From: Mesocentrotus franciscanus
Lineage: Eukaryota > Echinodermata > Echinoidea > Camarodonta > Strongylocentrotidae
Assembly (NCBI GenBank): GCA_037976565.1
Contig: CP137667.1
Coordinates: forward strand, 30,804,459-30,868,458
Length of the DNA stretch: 64,000 nucleotides
Direction: 5' to 3'
Positions 61,003 through 64,000 of the stretch are shown piece by piece (the stretch's first letter is position 1; each line of letters starts with the position of its first letter). The position numbers were made by a program, and so were the translations under genes. The notes under the pieces were generated by a model. It was not told the DNA's origin. It worked only from the letters and a program-made list of their open reading frames with translations, and searched no databases.

Positions 61003-63461
61003 CCCAAGTTCTTATTATTCAGCGCGCCAGTACCTCAGTTCATTTTATTTATAATTTTAATTCAAAATTACATAATCTGCTTCCTCTAAGAAGTATAGGG
61101 GAAAGACGCTTCAGTGTGTCATTGAACGGCAATTTACTTCATGATAAGTCCATTAGCACATCCAATCAGGTGGATACTAAATTGCTTTATCCTTGCATTT
61201 TCATCATTAAAGATGACAATCAAAACGCATGTGGACTTCTGCAGACAAATGGACTTTGATGGATTAGATTGTCTAAAATTGCAAATTATGCAGGTCATTA
61301 TGACCTAATTATTATTATTATTTTCACTCATATAAACTCTTCCCAATCACATCACAATCAATCGGACTTGAAAATAAACCAATCCATTTGAAAAAAAATG
61401 AAGAAGAAGGGAAATTAAGCCCATTTAAGTGAAAAAGACAAATGACGAGTTTTTGCTGAAAGATTAGGAACTGAGAAGTTAGAAAGTGACGCGGTCGAGA
61501 AGTACAATGGTCAAAGATGAGAACCGAAGGAAGAAGAAAACAAAAAAGCTATGAAATAAAGTTCTCAAGAGTCATTCGCGGCAAAGGGAAGAAAAGGAGA
61601 ACAATAAACAATAACTGGATGATGTCCGCTGCAGTATCAGCTCCTTTTTTGTTATTGTTGGGAAATTGCCTTTCCTGTTGTACTTTCTTGATTGCCGGTA
61701 ATATTGGCGTATAGATTCTTGGAGATCGGACCGATGTATATAATATGCCAACTTTTGAGGATCGAGGGCTTATGGCCTGAGGGGCCGAGGTTAAAAAAAT
61801 AATGCTAGAGGAGATCACGGGGTGAACTTGGAGACAAGAGAGATGAAAAACTGCCTATTACTCAAAACAGTTATTAACCTCTAAATCACTGGTTTATTTA
61901 ATCCTACTGTTAATGTTAGATATCCACATCTAAATGTATTATATAGCTGTGGATATATATACATACCATGATCTTGAAGTCTAGGTTTATTTTTAATTCA
62001 TTTGAATGAAATGTTTTAATGCGCATATCATACAGACCCGATATGACCTGATACTTCGCAATAATATTTTAAAAGATATAAATAGCAAAAATGATACTGG
62101 GGAATTTGGAGTCTTTGGTTTTTTTTTAAACTGGGATATAGTCACATGTTGTGTACGGAAGATTTAATATTTTATTATATTATAATACATGCACAAATAA
62201 TACATAAAATATTAAATTTCAGTTCCGGATCACCCCCTCCCCTCCCCTGTCGAAGCTGTCTTTTATAGAAAAAACATATTAAACATTTTACATTCATAAT
62301 GTGTCACTTCTCTTCTTTTTCCTTTTTTCTTCTAAATGGTAGCTCAGGTGGCGTTAAACATGCTTGACCTTAGCTTAATGGATGTAAAGTGCTTTAGACG
62401 TGCATGTATGCTTATACGATGGTACATTAATTGATAAAAATAGATGAACCACGATAAACGATGGTGATGTCATTACTCTTTTCTTACTAGTATTCTCTCT
62501 TTCCCAAATATGTGAGCTGATAATAGAATCATTTGAATGAAGAAAAAAAATCACATATAATTATGTTCCCATTTAGTCAAACTGTAATATTAAATCAATT
62601 AATCAATCAATCAATTAAATCAATACAAAAGGCATTATAAAACACATGCGATTGTGCTCCGTGGGTATTTTTTTCGTAATTTGGACCCTTATTCTTTCCA
62701 TTCCCCCGCATATCTCCCCTTCTCCCAATCACCCCCTCTCTCTCCCTCTTAATTGCTAGACCCTCATCCTGTTTTTATGTTACATGCTTGTTGAACCCGT
62801 GTAAAGCTTGAAATTGAAATGCTGTCTCCCATTCTTTTTCGTTTTATATTTCTGTCTATATCTCTTCAAGATGGTTCTGCTATTTATTAATGTTATAACC
62901 CCTTTTTATTTTTATATTGTTTTGTTGTTGTTGCCGTTTCTCTGTCTTCGATCTTATTTTCTCATTTTCTGTCATGTATTTGCTCTTCCTTTATCGTATT
63001 CCCACCACATTGCCCGTTTTTCTCTATTCTGTGCAATTAATTCCATCCACCTTCTCTCTCTCTCTTAGCCCCCTCTATGTCTCTCTTTCTCTGTCTCTCT
63101 CTTCCCCTCTCTCTGTCTCTCTCAATGTGTCTCCCTTCCTCTTTATGTTTAATATGCACATGCAGGGGACGAAAGGCCTCGATGCTGTAAGTCCCCCCCC
63201 CCCAAAAAAAAAAAAATACTCCTGAATAAAATGTCATACCCTTTAGAAAAAACTTTGATTGAAAAAATAATCAGTACACTTGACATTCTATATAATATAC
63301 AATGTATTTATACAACTAATCCATACATGGTACAGAATTAACTTTCATTATCCAGAGGAACATTACAACACAATCATAGTAAATTCAGTTTTACAAGCAG
63401 TGCATACTTTTCACGAGACAAGAAAACAAGAAATGATGTTTCAGAGGGAGGGGGTGCTGAG
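61003..63461. other. Gene-poor stretch
   Basis: Only short ORFs without splice-site support. It contains AATC repeats (62595-62625), CT-rich tracts (63050-63135) and a C-run next to an A-run at 63188-63213. Nothing else is recognised. Confidence 0.5.
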
Positions 63462-63633
63462 CAGTGGCGGATCCAGGGGGTGGTGAAATTTTTTTCAATT
63501 TTCAAGGCAAAAACAAAATTGTGCTCACTACCCCCAACTGAGCGGAAAATCGATCGGCACGGTTTTAAAATTTTCACACGAAGTGGGCCCCGTTTTCGGC
63601 CCCCTCCCTTGCCGCCGGCTGGATCCGCCCCTG
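63462..63633. mobile_element. 172-bp hAT-type MITE
   Basis: Ends CAGTGGCGGATCCAG and CTGGATCCGCCCCTG are inverted repeats, flanked by identical 8-bp GTGCTGAG (63454-63461 and 63634-63641). The interior has TTCGGCC and AAATTTTTTTCAATTTTCAA tracts and no ORF. Confidence 0.88.
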
Positions 63634-64000
63634 GTGCTGAGGTTATTTCTACCATTACCAATATTCTACTGACGATAATGTTTAGAAAATAAGAGAAAAT
63701 AGAGAATAATACCAGTCACATCCAAGATTTTATCACTTTATGTTGCAGGGGAAGACACATGATAGAAAGACAGATCGCATTTTCTTCATTTTCCCTTTTG
63801 TTTTCTATCAATCCTTTCCAGTTTAACCATAATTTTGCTACAATGCATGAAAGAAAAACTTACTAGTATCGCAAATTTAAGATTCACTGAGACTTTTAGT
63901 CCTGCAAGTTTCTTTTTTTTCTTCTTCTTTTTTCTAACACCCCTTTCCAAAGTATACATAATATTTGCTACTAATGACTTCACGATTTCCTTTGTCTTCT

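Noticed and set aside
60870..61259. 129-codon plus-strand ORF
   Set aside because: No recognised domain and no splice context; it overlaps the candidate minus-strand promoter. Kept as unsupported.

Overview
This is eukaryotic, metazoan nuclear DNA: AT-rich, intron-bearing, with consensus GT/AG splice sites and dense in DNA-transposon debris. The tRNA-derived SINEs, the TTAA-flanked MITEs, the many ACATGT runs and the transposon content point to a marine invertebrate. A sea urchin or other echinoderm is the best guess, but this rests on pattern recognition, not a search.

The window is a scaffold of three contigs joined by two gaps of exactly 500 N (4800-5299 and 36307-36806). Contig 1 (1-4799), contig 2 (5300-36306) and contig 3 (36807-64000) are not independent sequence. 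Contig 2 is an inverted, near-identical copy of contig 3 from about 42951 to 60126. Contig 1 is a third copy of the block at 9889-14695. The simplest reading is that both haplotypes of one locus were scaffolded side by side, one of them inverted.

The locus carries one recognisable gene. Its complete copy runs on the + strand of contig 3 (36824-58183) in ten exons whose splice phases all agree, giving a protein of about 632 residues once one 2-bp deletion in exon 4 is allowed for. Exons 3-4 look like a ParB/sulfiredoxin-fold N-terminal domain. The C-terminal half weakly resembles a degenerate methyltransferase fold. Contig 2 carries exons 10 to 2 of the same gene on the - strand (7052-17956), and contig 1 carries parts of exons 8 to 4. 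The copies differ by small coding indels.

In contig 2, intron 1 holds two large transposon-like insertions, Tn1 (18114-24515, 6.4 kb) and Tn2 (26607-34210, 7.6 kb). Contig 3 preserves the exact empty site for each. Both have CCCA... terminal inverted repeats, 2-bp target duplications and long subterminal arrays of short palindromic repeats. Tn2 also carries a decayed intron-containing gene on the - strand. Contig 3's intron 1 instead holds foldback elements with 9-bp target duplications, a SINE and TTAA MITEs.

Past the gene's 3' end lies a TTAA-family MITE that runs into a 33-bp minisatellite of about 40 units (58827-60145; also 5300-6415). From 60150 to 64000 the sequence is mostly gene-poor. 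It holds a possible signal-peptide first exon on the - strand with a TATA-like box upstream (60823-61002), CT-rich simple repeats and a small hAT-type MITE at 63462-63633.
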